A stretch of 13,952 bases of DNA. Origin: CAYVQU01 sp964453155. Its GTDB lineage: Bacteria; Chloroflexota; Anaerolineae; Anaerolineales; UBA11858. Made by a program: the position numbers and the translations under genes. The stretch lies in the NCBI GenBank assembly GCA_964453155.1, contig CAYVQU010000147.1, positions 1 to 13,952 on the forward strand. The letters are read 5' to 3'. Below the pieces are notes generated by a model. The model had not been told where the DNA came from. It saw only the letters and a program-made list of their open reading frames with translations, and did no database searches. This document shows, in pieces, positions 13,900-13,952 of this stretch; position 1 is the stretch's first letter, and every line of letters begins with the position of its first letter.

Positions 13900-13926
13900 A
13901 GTATAACTGAAAAAAGCCGCGGACAA
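13900..13926 (-). promoter_or_regulatory. Probable promoter of the Rph-like gene (leaderless)
   Basis: On the minus strand TATACT (13905-13900) is followed by only six bases (ATTTTT) before ATG 13893. TTGTCC (13926-13921) lies 15 bp upstream as a short-spaced -35 candidate inside the terminator hairpin. If TATACT is the -10 box, transcription would begin at or next to the ATG. That agrees with the absence of a ribosome site. Confidence 0.5.
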
Positions 13927-13943
13927 GCTTTCGCCGCGGCTTT
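13910..13943 (-). terminator. Terminator of an upstream minus-strand gene outside the window
   Basis: AAAGCCGCGG (13934-13943, read on the minus strand) pairs perfectly with CCGCGGCTTT (13922-13913) around an 11-nt loop. On the minus strand a run of T residues (13915-13910) follows, so it terminates a gene lying beyond the right edge. The last nine bases of the window hold nothing recognisable. Confidence 0.82.
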
Positions 13944-13952
13944 GTGCTGTGA

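Noticed and set aside
13894..13926. N-terminal extension of the Rph-like protein from TTG 13926.
   Set aside because: The extra 11 codons lie partly inside the terminator hairpin and cover the probable -10 box. The family N-terminus fits ATG 13893.

Overview
The window looks like a stretch of chromosome from a heterotrophic, glycan-degrading bacterium. GC content is moderate. The intergenic gaps hold strong hairpin terminators and short degenerate repeats. One gene is a giant GAF-rich signalling protein, and several enzymes act on uronic acids. I read this as most like Chloroflexota (Anaerolineae-type), from general style only: no rRNA, tRNA or phylogenetic marker is present to confirm it.

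Layout. Positions 252-5300 (+ strand) hold four genes that look like one catabolic operon. They encode a GH88 unsaturated uronyl hydrolase, a short-chain dehydrogenase whose start overlaps the GH88 stop, an Old Yellow Enzyme-type flavin reductase, and a type-I (formylglycine) sulfatase. A 17-bp perfect hairpin terminator at 5339-5378 closes the group. Positions 5617-9510 (+) encode one signalling protein of about 1297 residues with receiver, PAS, five GAF-type regions and an intact HD-GYP c-di-GMP phosphodiesterase domain. Its stop codon runs into a 17-bp tandem repeat, followed by two terminators. On the opposite strand are a GH4 NAD-dependent glycosidase (9683-11029) and an Rph-type PEP-synthase-like phosphotransferase (11146-13893). 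The latter is preceded by the terminator of a gene outside the window.

How the genes fit together. None of the four operon proteins shows a signal peptide, so the GH88, SDR, OYE and sulfatase are best read as a cytoplasmic module. It would desulfate and hydrolyse imported unsaturated uronate oligosaccharides, then reduce the products. The convergent GH4 carries a CHE-I metal-site motif, close to the CHEV type I associate with alpha-galacturonidases, and so adds a second uronate-directed glycosidase. No polysaccharide lyase, transporter, formylglycine-generating enzyme or KduI-like isomerase is in the window, so the pathway is inferred and incomplete. The HD-GYP protein and the Rph-like enzyme have no visible metabolic link to the glycan genes.

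Most unusual points: a sulfatase with Glu-Thr in place of the usual Asp-Asp/Gln metal ligands; an OYE with a degenerate Fe-S cysteine motif; two mutually exclusive hairpins in the gap before the OYE gene; a 17-bp palindromic tandem repeat at the end of the HD-GYP gene; and a probably leaderless promoter for the Rph-like gene placed in the tail of the preceding terminator.
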